A stretch of DNA of 64,000 nucleotides from contig NZ_MLYP01000049.1 in the NCBI RefSeq assembly GCF_001866645.1, positions 1-64,000 of the forward strand, given 5' to 3'. The notes below the pieces were generated by a model. It saw only the letters and a list, made by a program, of their open reading frames with translations, made no database searches and was not told the DNA's origin. Positions within the stretch are counted from its first letter, which is position 1. Every line of letters begins with the position of its first letter. The translations under genes and the position numbers were made by a program. Positions 1-8,291 of this stretch are shown here, one piece after another. This DNA is from Streptomyces colonosanans. GTDB lineage: Bacteria; Actinomycetota; Actinomycetes; Streptomycetales; Streptomycetaceae.

Positions 1-565
1 TGGGGCGCGAAGGACGCGGACTCTGCGGTTCCGGCCGGGGGGCGGGTCTTTCGGCCGGCTTCTCGCCGGGCCTGCGGGCCGGGTCCTGGGGCGGGTCCTC
101 CGCGACCGCACGGCCGCCCGGAAGCGCCGTGAGACGGGCGCGGGAGGCGGGGATCGTGGCCGTGCGGGGGGTGAGACGGGCACGGGCACCGTGTTCGGCG
201 AGGGCGCGGCAGCGGTCGAGGAGGGCGGCGGCAGTGGGGGCGCCACGCAGGGCGCCCAGGGCGGCGAGGTCGTCCGGGACAGGGCGGTAGCCAACGCCCA
301 GAGCCTCCTCCAGGAGGGCGCAGTAGCCGGCTGCGGCGCCCGGGAGCGTGGCGCGGTAGCGGGCGAGGTCGGCCAGCAGGAAGGCCCTGAGGCGGGCGCC
401 CTCGCGTACCGCCTCGTCGACGGACTCGGCGAGGCGTAGACACTCCTGGACGTCCTCGGCGGAGGCGGTACGGGGCTGGAGGGCGAGGGCGAGGGCGCGG
501 CGGAGCACACGCAGCTCCTCCGCGCCGAACGCCAGGCCGCCGCGGGATCCGTGTGGCGTGGGCAT
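1..565 (-). CDS. hypothetical protein, C-terminus off the window
   Basis: An open frame runs on the minus strand from an ATG at 565 to the window edge without a stop (188 codons visible). The first ~125 residues are Leu/Ala/Arg-rich and look helical; residues from about 140 on become Pro/Arg/Glu-rich and probably disordered. No catalytic motif is recognised. It follows the coaX operon in the same direction, about 200 bases downstream of the coaX terminator, so it probably has its own promoter. Third positions are almost all G or C, as in neighbouring real genes. Function unknown. Confidence 0.7.
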   Translation of the reverse strand, partial: MPTPHGSRGGLAFGAEELRVLRRALALALQPRTASAEDVQECLRLAESVDEAVREGARLRAFLLADLARYRATLPGAAAGYCALLEEALGVGYRPVPDDLAALGALRGAPTAAALLDRCRALAEHGARARLTPRTATIPASRARLTALPGGRAVAEDPPQDPARRPGEKPAERPAPRPEPQSPRPSRP

Positions 566-735
566 GCGGGGACGCTACCGCTAATCGGACAAAACCGGCC
601 TCGTTGGGATGTCGTGTCGCCGGGGGTTCCCTCAGGTGGGGGCGATGTACACCTGTTCGAGGTTGTGGCGGGGATCAACGACGCGTGCGGGCATGGCGCG
701 GGGCCTCGCGGCCACCCGCCAGAACCGCACCGGGC

Positions 736-763
736 GGCAGCCCCGCACCCCGTCGGGGCTGCC
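736..763 (-). terminator. terminator after coaX
   Basis: Perfect 10-bp inverted repeat, arms GGCAGCCCCG (736-745) and CGGGGCTGCC (754-763), 8-base loop, 3 bases past the coaX stop. It has no T-run, which is common for Streptomyces terminators. Confidence 0.75.
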
Positions 764-766
764 CCC

Positions 767-1564
767 TCACATGCGTGACACGTTGCGTTCGTACACCAGG
801 CGCAGGCCGATCAAGGTCAGCCACGGCTCGTGCTCGTCGATCAGCGAGGACTCACCGAGGACCATCGGGGCCAGGCCGCCCGTCGCGATGACCGTGACGT
901 CGTCCGGGTCGTCCGCCAGCTCGCGGGTCATGCGGCTGACCACGCCGTCGACCTGGCCCGCGAAGCCGTACACGATGCCCGCCTGCATCGCCTCGACGGT
1001 GTTCTTGCCGATCACCGCCCGCGGACGGGCCAGCTCGATCTTGCGGAGCTGAGCGCCGCGGACGCCGAGGGCGTCGACGGAGATCTCGATACCGGGGGCG
1101 ATGACGCCGCCCGTGTACTCGCCGCGCGCCGAGATCGCGTCGAACGTCGTCGCCGTGCCGAAGTCCACGACGATCGCCGGGCCGCCGTAGAGCTCGACCG
1201 CCGCCACCGCGTTGATGATGCGGTCGGCGCCGACCTCCTTCGGGTTGTCCATCAGGATCGGGACACCGGTCTTGATGCCGGGTTCGACCAGGACCGCGGG
1301 GACGTCGCCGTAGTAGCGGCGGGTAACCTCGCGCAGCTCGTGCAGGACGGAGGGGACCGTAGAGCAGACCGCGATGCCGTCGATGCCGTCGCCCAGCTCC
1401 TCCCCGAGGAGCGGGTGCATGCCCATCAGGCCCTGAAGGAGCACCGCCAGTTCGTCAGCCGTACGGCGCGCGTCCGTGGAGATGCGCCAGTGCTCGACGA
1501 TGTCCTCGCCGTCGAACAGGCCGAGGACGGTGTGCGTGTTGCCTACGTCGATGGTCAGCAGCAT
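767..1564 (-). CDS. coaX: type III pantothenate kinase
   Basis: Phosphorylates pantothenate to 4'-phosphopantothenate, the first committed step of CoA synthesis, in the cytoplasm. The 265-residue product has the expected family length. It starts with the phosphate-binding motif DVGNTHTV (residues 6-13) and has the family motifs GADRIINA and VDFGTATTFDA in the middle, followed by GGVIAPG, all typical of the CoaX/Baf fold (ASKHA superfamily). It is the last gene of a minus-strand run with panC, which makes its substrate, and with nadB-nadC. The gap to nadC is 9 bases, so co-transcription is likely. A hairpin terminator follows directly. Confidence 0.95.
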   Translation of the reverse strand: MLLTIDVGNTHTVLGLFDGEDIVEHWRISTDARRTADELAVLLQGLMGMHPLLGEELGDGIDGIAVCSTVPSVLHELREVTRRYYGDVPAVLVEPGIKTGVPILMDNPKEVGADRIINAVAAVELYGGPAIVVDFGTATTFDAISARGEYTGGVIAPGIEISVDALGVRGAQLRKIELARPRAVIGKNTVEAMQAGIVYGFAGQVDGVVSRMTRELADDPDDVTVIATGGLAPMVLGESSLIDEHEPWLTLIGLRLVYERNVSRM

Positions 1565-1573
1565 GGGACCCGC

Positions 1574-2554
1574 CTACTCCGCCGCTCGCAGGTCCAGGCC
1601 GATGTCCAGGATCGGGGAGGAGTGCGTCAGCGCTCCGACCGCCAGGAAGTCGACGCCCGTGTCCGCGTACGCCTTGGCGTTCTCCAGGGTCAGCCGGCCC
1701 GACGCCTCCAGCTGGGCGCGGCCGGCGACGAGGGCAACCGCCTCCTCGCACTCGCCCGGCGTGAAGTTGTCCAGGAGGATCAGGTCGGCGCCCGCGTCCA
1801 CGGCCTCGCGCAACTGGTGGAGGGTGTCGACCTCGACCTCGACCGGCAGGCCCGGGAACATCGTGCGGACCGCCTCGAAGGCCTCCGCCACGCCGCCCGC
1901 CGCCACGACGTGGTTGTCCTTCACCAGCGCCGCGTCCGACAGGGACATGCGGTGGTTGACGCCCCCGCCGCAGCGGACCGCGAACTTCTCCAGGGAGCGC
2001 AGGCCCGGCGTCGTCTTGCGGGTGTCCCGTACGCGTGCGTTGGTGCCCTGCAGGGAGTCCGCCCACGCGCGCGTGGCCGTCGCGATGCCCGACAGGCGGC
2101 ACAGCAGGTTCAGCGCGCTGCGCTCGGCGGTGAGCAGGTCGCGGGTGCGGGTGGTCACGGTCAGGAGCTTCTGTCCGGCCTCGACTCGGTCGCCGTCGTC
2201 CACATGGCGCTCGACCTCGAACTCGTCCGTGCAGACCACCGAGATGACCGCCTCGGCGACCCTGAGGCCCGCCACCACGCCCGCCTCGCGCGCGGTGAAG
2301 TCGGCCGTCGCGACGGCGTCCTCGGGGATCGTCGCGACCGTCGTCACGTCCACGCCGTGGTCCAGGTCCTCCTCGATGGCCACGTTGGCGATGTCCTCGA
2401 CCTCCACAGGGTCGAGTCCGGCGTCCGCCAGCAGCTGGGCGAGGGCGGGGTCGAGCCCGCACTCCATGTACGCGTCCTGGTCGCCGTCGGCACCGCAGGC
2501 GCAGCCGTCGCCGCAGCCGCCGCTCGGGACGAGGGGAAGGTCGGGGGTGCTCAC
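1574..2554 (-). CDS. nadC: nicotinate-nucleotide pyrophosphorylase (quinolinate phosphoribosyltransferase)
   Basis: Converts quinolinate and PRPP to nicotinate mononucleotide, CO2 and PPi in de novo NAD synthesis. Family motifs are clear: DTRKTTPGLR, the GGGVNHR segment and ALVKDNH in the middle, then LLDNFTPGE and GRLTLEN in the barrel C-terminus. The N-terminus carries a short Gly/Cys-rich stretch (GGCGDGCACG) before the enzyme proper. I chose GTG 2554 (product starting VSTPDL). GTG 2563, which overlaps the nadB stop as GTGA, is an alternative with the AGGAG too close. It lies in an operon with nadB, which makes the quinolinate precursor iminoaspartate. No nadA is in the window. Confidence 0.93.
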   Translation of the reverse strand: MSTPDLPLVPSGGCGDGCACGADGDQDAYMECGLDPALAQLLADAGLDPVEVEDIANVAIEEDLDHGVDVTTVATIPEDAVATADFTAREAGVVAGLRVAEAVISVVCTDEFEVERHVDDGDRVEAGQKLLTVTTRTRDLLTAERSALNLLCRLSGIATATRAWADSLQGTNARVRDTRKTTPGLRSLEKFAVRCGGGVNHRMSLSDAALVKDNHVVAAGGVAEAFEAVRTMFPGLPVEVEVDTLHQLREAVDAGADLILLDNFTPGECEEAVALVAGRAQLEASGRLTLENAKAYADTGVDFLAVGALTHSSPILDIGLDLRAAE

Positions 2555-2559
2555 TTCTG

Positions 2560-4326
2560 TCACTGCTCCTGGGGACGCGGGCTGGGAGTACCCCCTGCTC
2601 GGGCGGAGCCCGGAGCGTGGGGCACGGTCGGGGGGAAGTCTGCGGTGTCGGTGGTGCGCACGGCCAGCGATCGGTCCGGATTCAGCCGTACGACGATGTG
2701 GCGGCGCCAGGTGGTGTCGTCGCGCCGGGGGTGGTCCTCGCGCCAGTGGCAGCCGCGGGTCTCCTCGCGCAGCAGGGCTGCGGCGACCAGGACCCGGGCC
2801 ATGCAGAGGAGGTTGGTGGTCTCCCAGGTGTCGACGCCGGGCTCGGACGTCTTGCCGTTCCTGTCGAGGCAGTCCCGCGCATCGGCGTGCAGCCACTGAA
2901 GGCGGTCCGCGGCCTTCTGCAACGACTCAGCGGACCTGAGCACGCCGGCACCGTCCGTCATGATCCGCTGGATGGTGAACCGGTCCTCGGGGGCGAGCAG
3001 CGGGTGCGCGGGCTCCTCGGAGGACGCAACGGTTTCGGGCACGCGCGCGGGGAAGCCGTGTTCCGTGCGGCCCGCCGCGATGTCGGTGGCGATGCGCTCG
3101 GCGTAGACCAGGCCCTCCAGGAGGGAGTTGGAGGCGAGCCGGTTGGCGCCGTGGACACCGGTGCAGGCGACCTCCCCGCACGCGTACAGGCCGCGCACGG
3201 TCGTCCGGCCGTGGGAGTCGGTGCGGACGCCGCCGGAGGCGTAGTGGGCGGCCGGGGCGACCGGGATGGGCTCGGTGACCGGGTCGATGCCGTGGGCGCG
3301 GCAGGCGGCGAGGATCGTCGGGAAGCGGTGCTCCCACATCTCGGCGCCGAAGTGGCGGGCGTCGAGGTACATGTGCTCGGCGTCCTGCTCCTGCATGCGG
3401 CGCATGATGCCCTTGGCGACGATGTCCCGGGGCGCCAGTTCGGCCAGCTCGTGCTGCCCGACCATGAAGCGCACCCCGTCCGCGTCCACCAGGTGGGCGC
3501 CCTCGCCGCGCACCGCCTCGGAGACCAGCGGCTGCTGGCCCTCCGCGTCCGGGCCGAGGAACAGCACGGTCGGGTGGAACTGCACGAACTCGAGATCGCT
3601 GACCTCCGCGCCGGCGCGCAGGGCGAGCGCCACGCCGTCACCCGTGGACACCGACGGGTTGGTCGTCGCCGAGAAGACCTGGCCCATGCCGCCGGTCGCG
3701 AGGACCACGGCGGGCGCGTGCACGGCGCCCACACCGTCGTGCTGGCCCTCGCCCATGACGTGCAGGGTCACGCCCGCGGCGCGACCGTCGGCGTCGTTGA
3801 GCAGATCCAGGACCAGCGCGTTCTCGATCGTCCGCAGCCCACGCGCGCGGACCGCCTCGACGAGCGCGCGGGAGATCTCCGCGCCGGTCGCGTCGCCGCC
3901 GGCGTGCGCGATACGGCGGCGGTGGTGGCCGCCCTCGCGGGTGAGCTGGATGCCGCCCTCGTCGTCGGTGTCGAACTGCGCGCCGGTCGAGATGAGCCGG
4001 CGTACGGCGTCCGGGCCCTCGGTGACCAGGATGCGTACGGCCTCCTCGTCGCACAGGCCCGCGCCCGCCACCAGCGTGTCGTCCAGGTGCTGCTCGGGGG
4101 TGTCGCCCTCGCCCAGGGCCGCCGCGATGCCGCCCTGCGCCCAGCGGGTGGAGCCCTCGTCGAGGCGGGCCTTGGTGACGACGACCGTCTTCAGGCCGGC
4201 CGCCTCGCAGCGCAGGGCCACGGTGAGGCCGGCGACGCCGGAGCCGACGACCACGACGTCCGCGGAGATGGACCACCCCGGGGCGGGCGCGTGCAGTCGT
4301 ATGCCTGTGTGCCTGCGCTGGATCAC
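2560..4326 (-). CDS. nadB: L-aspartate oxidase
   Basis: FAD enzyme that oxidises L-aspartate to iminoaspartate, the first step of de novo NAD synthesis. The 588-residue product has the N-terminal dinucleotide fold VVVGSGVAGL (about residues 25-34), STRWAQGGIAAA, the TREGGHHRRRIAHAGGDATG segment, GGMGQVF and the C-terminal family signature RLASNSLLEG. A C-terminal helical succinate-dehydrogenase/fumarate-reductase-type domain follows, and the end is Pro-rich. GTG at 4326 overlaps the panC stop by 4 bases (GTGA), which indicates translational coupling. Confidence 0.95.
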   Translation of the reverse strand: MIQRRHTGIRLHAPAPGWSISADVVVVGSGVAGLTVALRCEAAGLKTVVVTKARLDEGSTRWAQGGIAAALGEGDTPEQHLDDTLVAGAGLCDEEAVRILVTEGPDAVRRLISTGAQFDTDDEGGIQLTREGGHHRRRIAHAGGDATGAEISRALVEAVRARGLRTIENALVLDLLNDADGRAAGVTLHVMGEGQHDGVGAVHAPAVVLATGGMGQVFSATTNPSVSTGDGVALALRAGAEVSDLEFVQFHPTVLFLGPDAEGQQPLVSEAVRGEGAHLVDADGVRFMVGQHELAELAPRDIVAKGIMRRMQEQDAEHMYLDARHFGAEMWEHRFPTILAACRAHGIDPVTEPIPVAPAAHYASGGVRTDSHGRTTVRGLYACGEVACTGVHGANRLASNSLLEGLVYAERIATDIAAGRTEHGFPARVPETVASSEEPAHPLLAPEDRFTIQRIMTDGAGVLRSAESLQKAADRLQWLHADARDCLDRNGKTSEPGVDTWETTNLLCMARVLVAAALLREETRGCHWREDHPRRDDTTWRRHIVVRLNPDRSLAVRTTDTADFPPTVPHAPGSARAGGTPSPRPQEQ

Positions 4327-5342
4327 GTCGCGGCTCCGTCCGGGTCGACGGGTTCGGGAGCTCCGAAGGAGAGCGGGATGTTGTCGATGAGCCGGGTCGT
4401 TCCGACCCGGGCGGCGACGGCGAGGACCGCCTCGCCGGTGAAGTCGTCGGGGACGTCGGTGAAGTCCGACGGGTCGACCAGGGTCAGGTAGTCGAGGACC
4501 AGGGGCGGATCCTGGCGGACGGCCTCGTCGATGACGAGCCGGGCAGCGGCGCGGACGGCGTTGGGACCGCCGGGGGCGGCCTTCGCCACCGCGTGCGCGT
4601 CGGCGGCGGCGCGCGACTCGCCTATCGCGCTGAGGGCCTCGGCACGCGCGCGCGTGGCGGGTATCTCGCGGGCCCGCGCGCGCAGGGCCTCCTGGGCCGC
4701 GTGCCGGTCACGGCCCGCGAACAGGGCACGGGACAGGGCGAGTGCGGTGCGCCGTTCATCGGGCGAGAGGTAGCGGTTGCGGCTGGAGAGGGCCAGGCCG
4801 TCGCCCTCGCGCACGGTGGGCACGCCGATGATCTCCACGCCGAAGTTCAGGTCGCGCACCATCCGGCGGATCAGGGCGAGCTGCTGGGCGTCCTTCTGCC
4901 CGAACAGGGCCGCATCGGGGCGGGTGAGGTGCAGCAGCTTGGCGACGACGGTGAGCACGCCGTCGAAGTGGCCGGGGCGGAAGGCTCCTTCGAAGCGCTC
5001 ACCCATGGGCCCCGCGGTGATCCGTACCTGGGGCTCGCCGCCGGGGTAGACCTCGTCCACGGCGGGAGCGAACACGGCGTCCGCACCTGCCTGCTCGGCG
5101 ACCTTCAGGTCGGCGTCCAGGGTGCGCGGATAGCGGTCGAGATCCTCGCCCTCGCCGAACTGGAGGGGGTTCACGAAGACGGTGACGACGACCTCGCCAT
5201 CGGCCCCGGCGATCCGGCGGGCGGCGCGGATCAGGGTGGCGTGGCCCTCGTGCAGGGCTCCCATGGTCATCACGACGGCACGGCGGCCGTGCTGCACGCG
5301 CGCGTGCAGCTCGTCGGCGGTGCGCAGCAGGACGGTGGTCAT
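4323..5342 (-). CDS. panC: pantothenate synthetase
   Basis: Joins D-pantoate and beta-alanine with ATP hydrolysis to form pantothenate. It shows the nucleotidyl-transferase motif TMGALHEGH near residues 26-34, FGQKDAQQLALIRRMV in the middle and the KMSKS-like region with SSRNRYLSPDERR. Its 339 residues are longer than the ~280 usual for PanC; the extra length is a C-terminal extension ending after VLAVAARVGTTRLIDNIPL. The start overlaps the stop of the upstream DUF2520 gene by 4 bases and its own stop overlaps nadB. Its product feeds CoaX, encoded three genes on. Confidence 0.95.
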   Translation of the reverse strand: MTTVLLRTADELHARVQHGRRAVVMTMGALHEGHATLIRAARRIAGADGEVVVTVFVNPLQFGEGEDLDRYPRTLDADLKVAEQAGADAVFAPAVDEVYPGGEPQVRITAGPMGERFEGAFRPGHFDGVLTVVAKLLHLTRPDAALFGQKDAQQLALIRRMVRDLNFGVEIIGVPTVREGDGLALSSRNRYLSPDERRTALALSRALFAGRDRHAAQEALRARAREIPATRARAEALSAIGESRAAADAHAVAKAAPGGPNAVRAAARLVIDEAVRQDPPLVLDYLTLVDPSDFTDVPDDFTGEAVLAVAARVGTTRLIDNIPLSFGAPEPVDPDGAAT

Positions 5343-6259
5343 CGGGGCTCCCCTTCGGTCCCGTTGGCGAGTACCCCGAGCAGGTCTTCGGCCAGCTCCG
5401 GCTTGAGTAGTCCGTGGGCCAAAGCCCGGTCGGCGGTCGCGCGGGCCATCGCCAGGTATCCGGCGAGGGTCTGCGGGGCGTGCCTGCGCAGCTCGGTCAC
5501 GTGCGCGGCGACCGTGCCCGCGTCTCCGCGCGCGACGGGACCGGTGAGGGCCGCGTCACCGGAGCGCAGGGCGTTGTCCAGGGCGGCGCCGAGCAGCGGG
5601 CCGAGCATGCGGTCGGGGGCCTCGACGCCCGCCGCGCGCAGCAGCTCCATGGACTGGGCGACCAGGGTGACCAGGTGATTGGCTCCGAGGGCGAGCGCCG
5701 CGTGGTAGAGCGGGCGCATCTCCTCGGCGATCCACTCGGGCTCGCCCCCCATCTCGATCACGAGGGCCTCGGCGGCCAGCCGCAGCTCCTCGGGCGCCGT
5801 GACCCCGAAGGAGCATCCGGCCAGGCGCTGGACGTCCACAGGGGTACCGGTGAAGGTCATCGCGGGGTGCAGGGCGAGCGGCAGGGCTCCCGCGCGCAGG
5901 GCGGGGTCGAGCACTTTCGCGCCGTACCGCCCGGAGGTATGCACGAGTAGCTGTCCCGGCCGCACGGCACCGGTCTCGGCGAGGCCCTCCACGAGGCTCG
6001 GCAGCGTGTCGTCCGGAACGGTCAGGAGGACCAGGTCCGCCCGTTCCAGCACCTCGGCGGGCGGGACGAGGGGAACGTCCGGGAGCATCAGCTCCGCCCG
6101 CCGTCTGGATGCGTCGGAGACCCCGGAGGCGGCGACCGGGCGGTGCCCGGCGAGTTGCAGGGATGCGGCGAGCGCCGGGCCGACCCGGCCTGCTCCGACC
6201 ACCCCCACGCTGAGCCGCGCTGGGCGGTCTTTGGGGTCGGGTTGCTGGAATGTACTCAC
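5339..6259 (-). CDS. Rossmann-like / DUF2520 dehydrogenase-fold protein
   Basis: First gene of the panC-nad-coaX operon, 306 residues. The N-terminus has the nucleotide-binding motif GVVGAGRVGPAL (about residues 19-30), and the C-terminal half is helical, as in the NADP-dependent oxidoreductase fold related to ProC and ketopantoate reductase. That fold and the constant position next to panC in actinomycetes make a ketopantoate-reductase-like role attractive, but this is inference. The family is normally listed as DUF2520 of unknown substrate. The product MSTFQQPD starts at 6259 in the ~195-base divergent promoter region shared with the aldolase-like gene. Confidence 0.88.
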   Translation of the reverse strand: MSTFQQPDPKDRPARLSVGVVGAGRVGPALAASLQLAGHRPVAASGVSDASRRRAELMLPDVPLVPPAEVLERADLVLLTVPDDTLPSLVEGLAETGAVRPGQLLVHTSGRYGAKVLDPALRAGALPLALHPAMTFTGTPVDVQRLAGCSFGVTAPEELRLAAEALVIEMGGEPEWIAEEMRPLYHAALALGANHLVTLVAQSMELLRAAGVEAPDRMLGPLLGAALDNALRSGDAALTGPVARGDAGTVAAHVTELRRHAPQTLAGYLAMARATADRALAHGLLKPELAEDLLGVLANGTEGEPR

Positions 6260-6454
6260 TCGACGGTGGCCTTCCCGTTCCAGTCCGCTCTGGGTACCGG
6301 ACGATTTCTCGTCATGTTAACGCGATCCAGTCACGCGCCGGTCGGCCGTCCACAGCCTGTGGGCTTCCGCAGGTTGCGGGTAGGGAGAGTGAGGGTGCCC
6401 GAGGCGAGGGCCGCACGGCATGATCCGGGCATGGACACGAGGGCGGAGGGGGAC

Positions 6455-7675
6455 ATGGCACAGACGACTGGGCGGGACGAGGAACGCTCGGCACGGAAGC
6501 CCGGCGGACCGGACGCGGAGCAGCCGGTGTCGGCCACCGAGGGGCTGTTGCGTCTGCGGCGAGAACACCGGATCGCCGCCTACCGGCGCGCGGAGCGCGT
6601 CCTGGCGCGCCCGGGCTTCCTGGGGACGCTCCGGGAGCGGCTGGCGCTGCTCGAGGACGCGCAGGACGTGTACGACCTGGACGAGACCGGGGACGTCTAC
6701 GGGAACGGGGTCGTGGAGGCCCTGGAGGAGAAGGTCGCCGGACTGCTCGGCAAGGAGGCCGCCGCCTTCTTCCCGACGGGCACCATGGCCCAGCAGGTGG
6801 CACTGCGCTGCTGGGCCGGCCGCACCGGGAACACCACGGTGGCCCTGCATGCGCTCGCCCACCCCGAAGTCCATGAACGCAAGGCGTTCAGCCAGGTCAG
6901 CGGATTGCGGCCGGTGCGCGTGACGAGCGAGCCGCGGTTGCCGACCGCCGACGAGGTGCGCGGATTCGAGGAGCCCTTCGGGGCGCTGATGCTCGAGTTG
7001 CCCCTCAGGGACGCCGGTTTCGTGCTGCCCTCCTTCGAGGAACTGACCGAGATCGTCCAGGCCGCGCGCGAGCGCGACGCGGTGGTGCACTTCGACGGCG
7101 CGCGCCTGTGGGAGACCACCGTCCACTTCGGCCGCCCCCTGGACGAGATCGCGGACCTCGCGGACAGCGTCTACGTGTCGTTCTACAAGTCCCTCGACGG
7201 GTACGGCGGCGCCGCGCTCGCGGGTCCCGCCACGCTCGTCCAGGAGGCGAAGGCCTGGCGGCACCGCTACGGCGGTCTGGCCTTCCAGCAGTTCCCGACC
7301 GCGCTGTCGGCCCTCGCCGGCCTGGAGCGGGAGCTGCCCCGGCTGCCGGAGTACGTACGCCACGCGCGCGTGGTCGCCGCCGCGCTGCGCGAGGGGTTCG
7401 CGGCGGCCGGGGTGCCGTGGGCGCATGTGCACCCCGAAGAGCCGCACACGCACGAGTTCCGGGTCTGGCTGCCGTACGACGCCGATGTCCTCGGGCAGGC
7501 CGCGGTCCAGCAGGCCGAGGAGACCGGAACCCTGCTGTTCGCCAACCCCTGGGACGTCGGTGGTCCCGGCCTGGCCTTCACGGAGATCTCCGTGAAGGCC
7601 CATGGGCTGGCATGGACTGCGGACGATGTGAAGGTGGCCGTGACGGAGTTCGTGGGGCGGCTTCCGGGGGCCTAG
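6455..7675 (+). CDS. threonine aldolase / beta-eliminating lyase family protein
   Basis: PLP-dependent fold-type I enzyme, probably cleaving or beta-eliminating a beta-hydroxy amino acid such as threonine. The visible core is FFPTGTMAQQVALR (cofactor phosphate region), VVHFDGARLW (the Asp that pairs with the pyridine nitrogen) and YVSFYKSLDGYGGAAL, where the Lys should bind PLP. At 406 residues it is longer than classical LtaE (~340) because of a charged N-terminal extension. I chose ATG 6455, which has a strong GGAGGGGG just upstream; ATG 6431 is also in frame. Its stop is directly followed by a MITE. Substrate specificity cannot be read from the sequence. Confidence 0.85.
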   Translation: MAQTTGRDEERSARKPGGPDAEQPVSATEGLLRLRREHRIAAYRRAERVLARPGFLGTLRERLALLEDAQDVYDLDETGDVYGNGVVEALEEKVAGLLGKEAAAFFPTGTMAQQVALRCWAGRTGNTTVALHALAHPEVHERKAFSQVSGLRPVRVTSEPRLPTADEVRGFEEPFGALMLELPLRDAGFVLPSFEELTEIVQAARERDAVVHFDGARLWETTVHFGRPLDEIADLADSVYVSFYKSLDGYGGAALAGPATLVQEAKAWRHRYGGLAFQQFPTALSALAGLERELPRLPEYVRHARVVAAALREGFAAAGVPWAHVHPEEPHTHEFRVWLPYDADVLGQAAVQQAEETGTLLFANPWDVGGPGLAFTEISVKAHGLAWTADDVKVAVTEFVGRLPGA

Positions 7676-7676
7676 T

Positions 7677-7878
7677 AGTGCCCCAACAGGCAACGTTCGC
7701 CCCGTCGCGCCGCCCGGCACGCACTCTCGCCGCACCGACCGAAAACCCAAGTACATCCAGTACGAGGGCTTCCGGCCGGCACGCCGAGAGCACGCTCCCC
7801 CACTCTCGGCTTCGCTCGAGCGGGAGGTGCCCCCACGACGCCGCTCCTTGACGGGCAAACGTTGCCTGCCGGGGCACT
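7677..7878. mobile_element. 202-bp MITE-like element with terminal inverted repeats and TA flanks
   Basis: The ends are 21-base inverted repeats with two mismatches: left 7677-7697 begins AGTGCCCC and ends GGCAACGTT; right 7858-7878 is the reverse complement with GG in place of AA inside. Read as GTGCCCC termini, the element is bounded by a TA on each side (7676-7677 and 7878-7879), the target duplication made by IS630/Tc1-mariner transposases. It has no transposase. The interior has further self-complementary stretches, so the RNA may fold into a long hairpin. It sits 1 base after the stop of the aldolase-like gene and may act as its terminator. Confidence 0.75.
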
Positions 7879-7913
7879 AGCTGGTGCCGGGGCCCCAGCC
7901 AGGACCTGTTCCC

Positions 7914-8132
7914 TCAGCAGGTGGGGTGCGGGCGGCGGCCGGGCAGCAGGCGGGACAGTGCCGCGCGCAGCCGTCCGCGCGCCGGACGGCCCGCCAGGAC
8001 GGCGCGAAACCGCCGGTAGTCGCGCAGTTCGCGGACGAGCTGCCAGTCATGGGTGCCGGGCGCGGGCGGGGCGGGTTCACCGAGCCGCCGGGCACGGTAG
8101 GTGTCGAGGAGGTACTGCTCGGTGACGGTCAT
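7914..8132 (-). CDS. small hypothetical protein
   Basis: A 72-residue ORF from ATG 8132 with a GAAGAGG ribosome-binding sequence. The product starts MTVTEQYLLDTYRARR and is amphipathic, with a basic Arg/Leu-rich C-terminus. It is divergent from the ArsR-type regulator, and the shared 160-base spacer contains a perfect palindrome, so it is probably the regulated target or at least co-controlled. No domain recognised. A longer start at 8198 exists, but it would cover part of the spacer. Confidence 0.6.
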   Translation of the reverse strand: MTVTEQYLLDTYRARRLGEPAPPAPGTHDWQLVRELRDYRRFRAVLAGRPARGRLRAALSRLLPGRRPHPTC

Positions 8133-8230
8133 GACGGATCGCCTCTTCAGGAACGGGAACGGGATCCGGAAGGCTCCGCGGCTGCCCCGGTGGTGCACCA
8201 GCCTGCACCCGCCCCGGCCGTGCGTCGCCC

Positions 8231-8253
8231 CGATTGACGGCCGTCGTCAATCG
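8231..8253. promoter_or_regulatory. perfect palindromic operator candidate
   Basis: Arms CGATTGACG (8231-8239) and CGTCAATCG (8245-8253) are exact reverse complements around a 5-base centre. The site lies between the divergent 72-residue gene and the ArsR-type regulator gene, 39 bases before the latter's start, as expected for autoregulation by a dimeric winged-helix repressor. Confidence 0.65.
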
Positions 8254-8291
8254 TCGGCGGCGTTGTCGGTGTCCGGGTGCACCATGTGGTG

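Noticed and set aside
830..2899. Long plus-strand ORF (689 aa) over coaX-nadC
   Set aside because: Antisense to well-identified genes; composition of an out-of-frame GC-rich read (Arg/Asp/Val-rich) with no domain.
2617..4491. Long plus-strand ORF (624 aa) opposite nadB
   Set aside because: Antisense to nadB, whose motifs are unambiguous; the ORF is a GC-content artefact.
7578..7877. 99-aa ORF inside the MITE
   Set aside because: Lies within the inverted-repeat element and runs into the aldolase gene; no sign of selection as protein.
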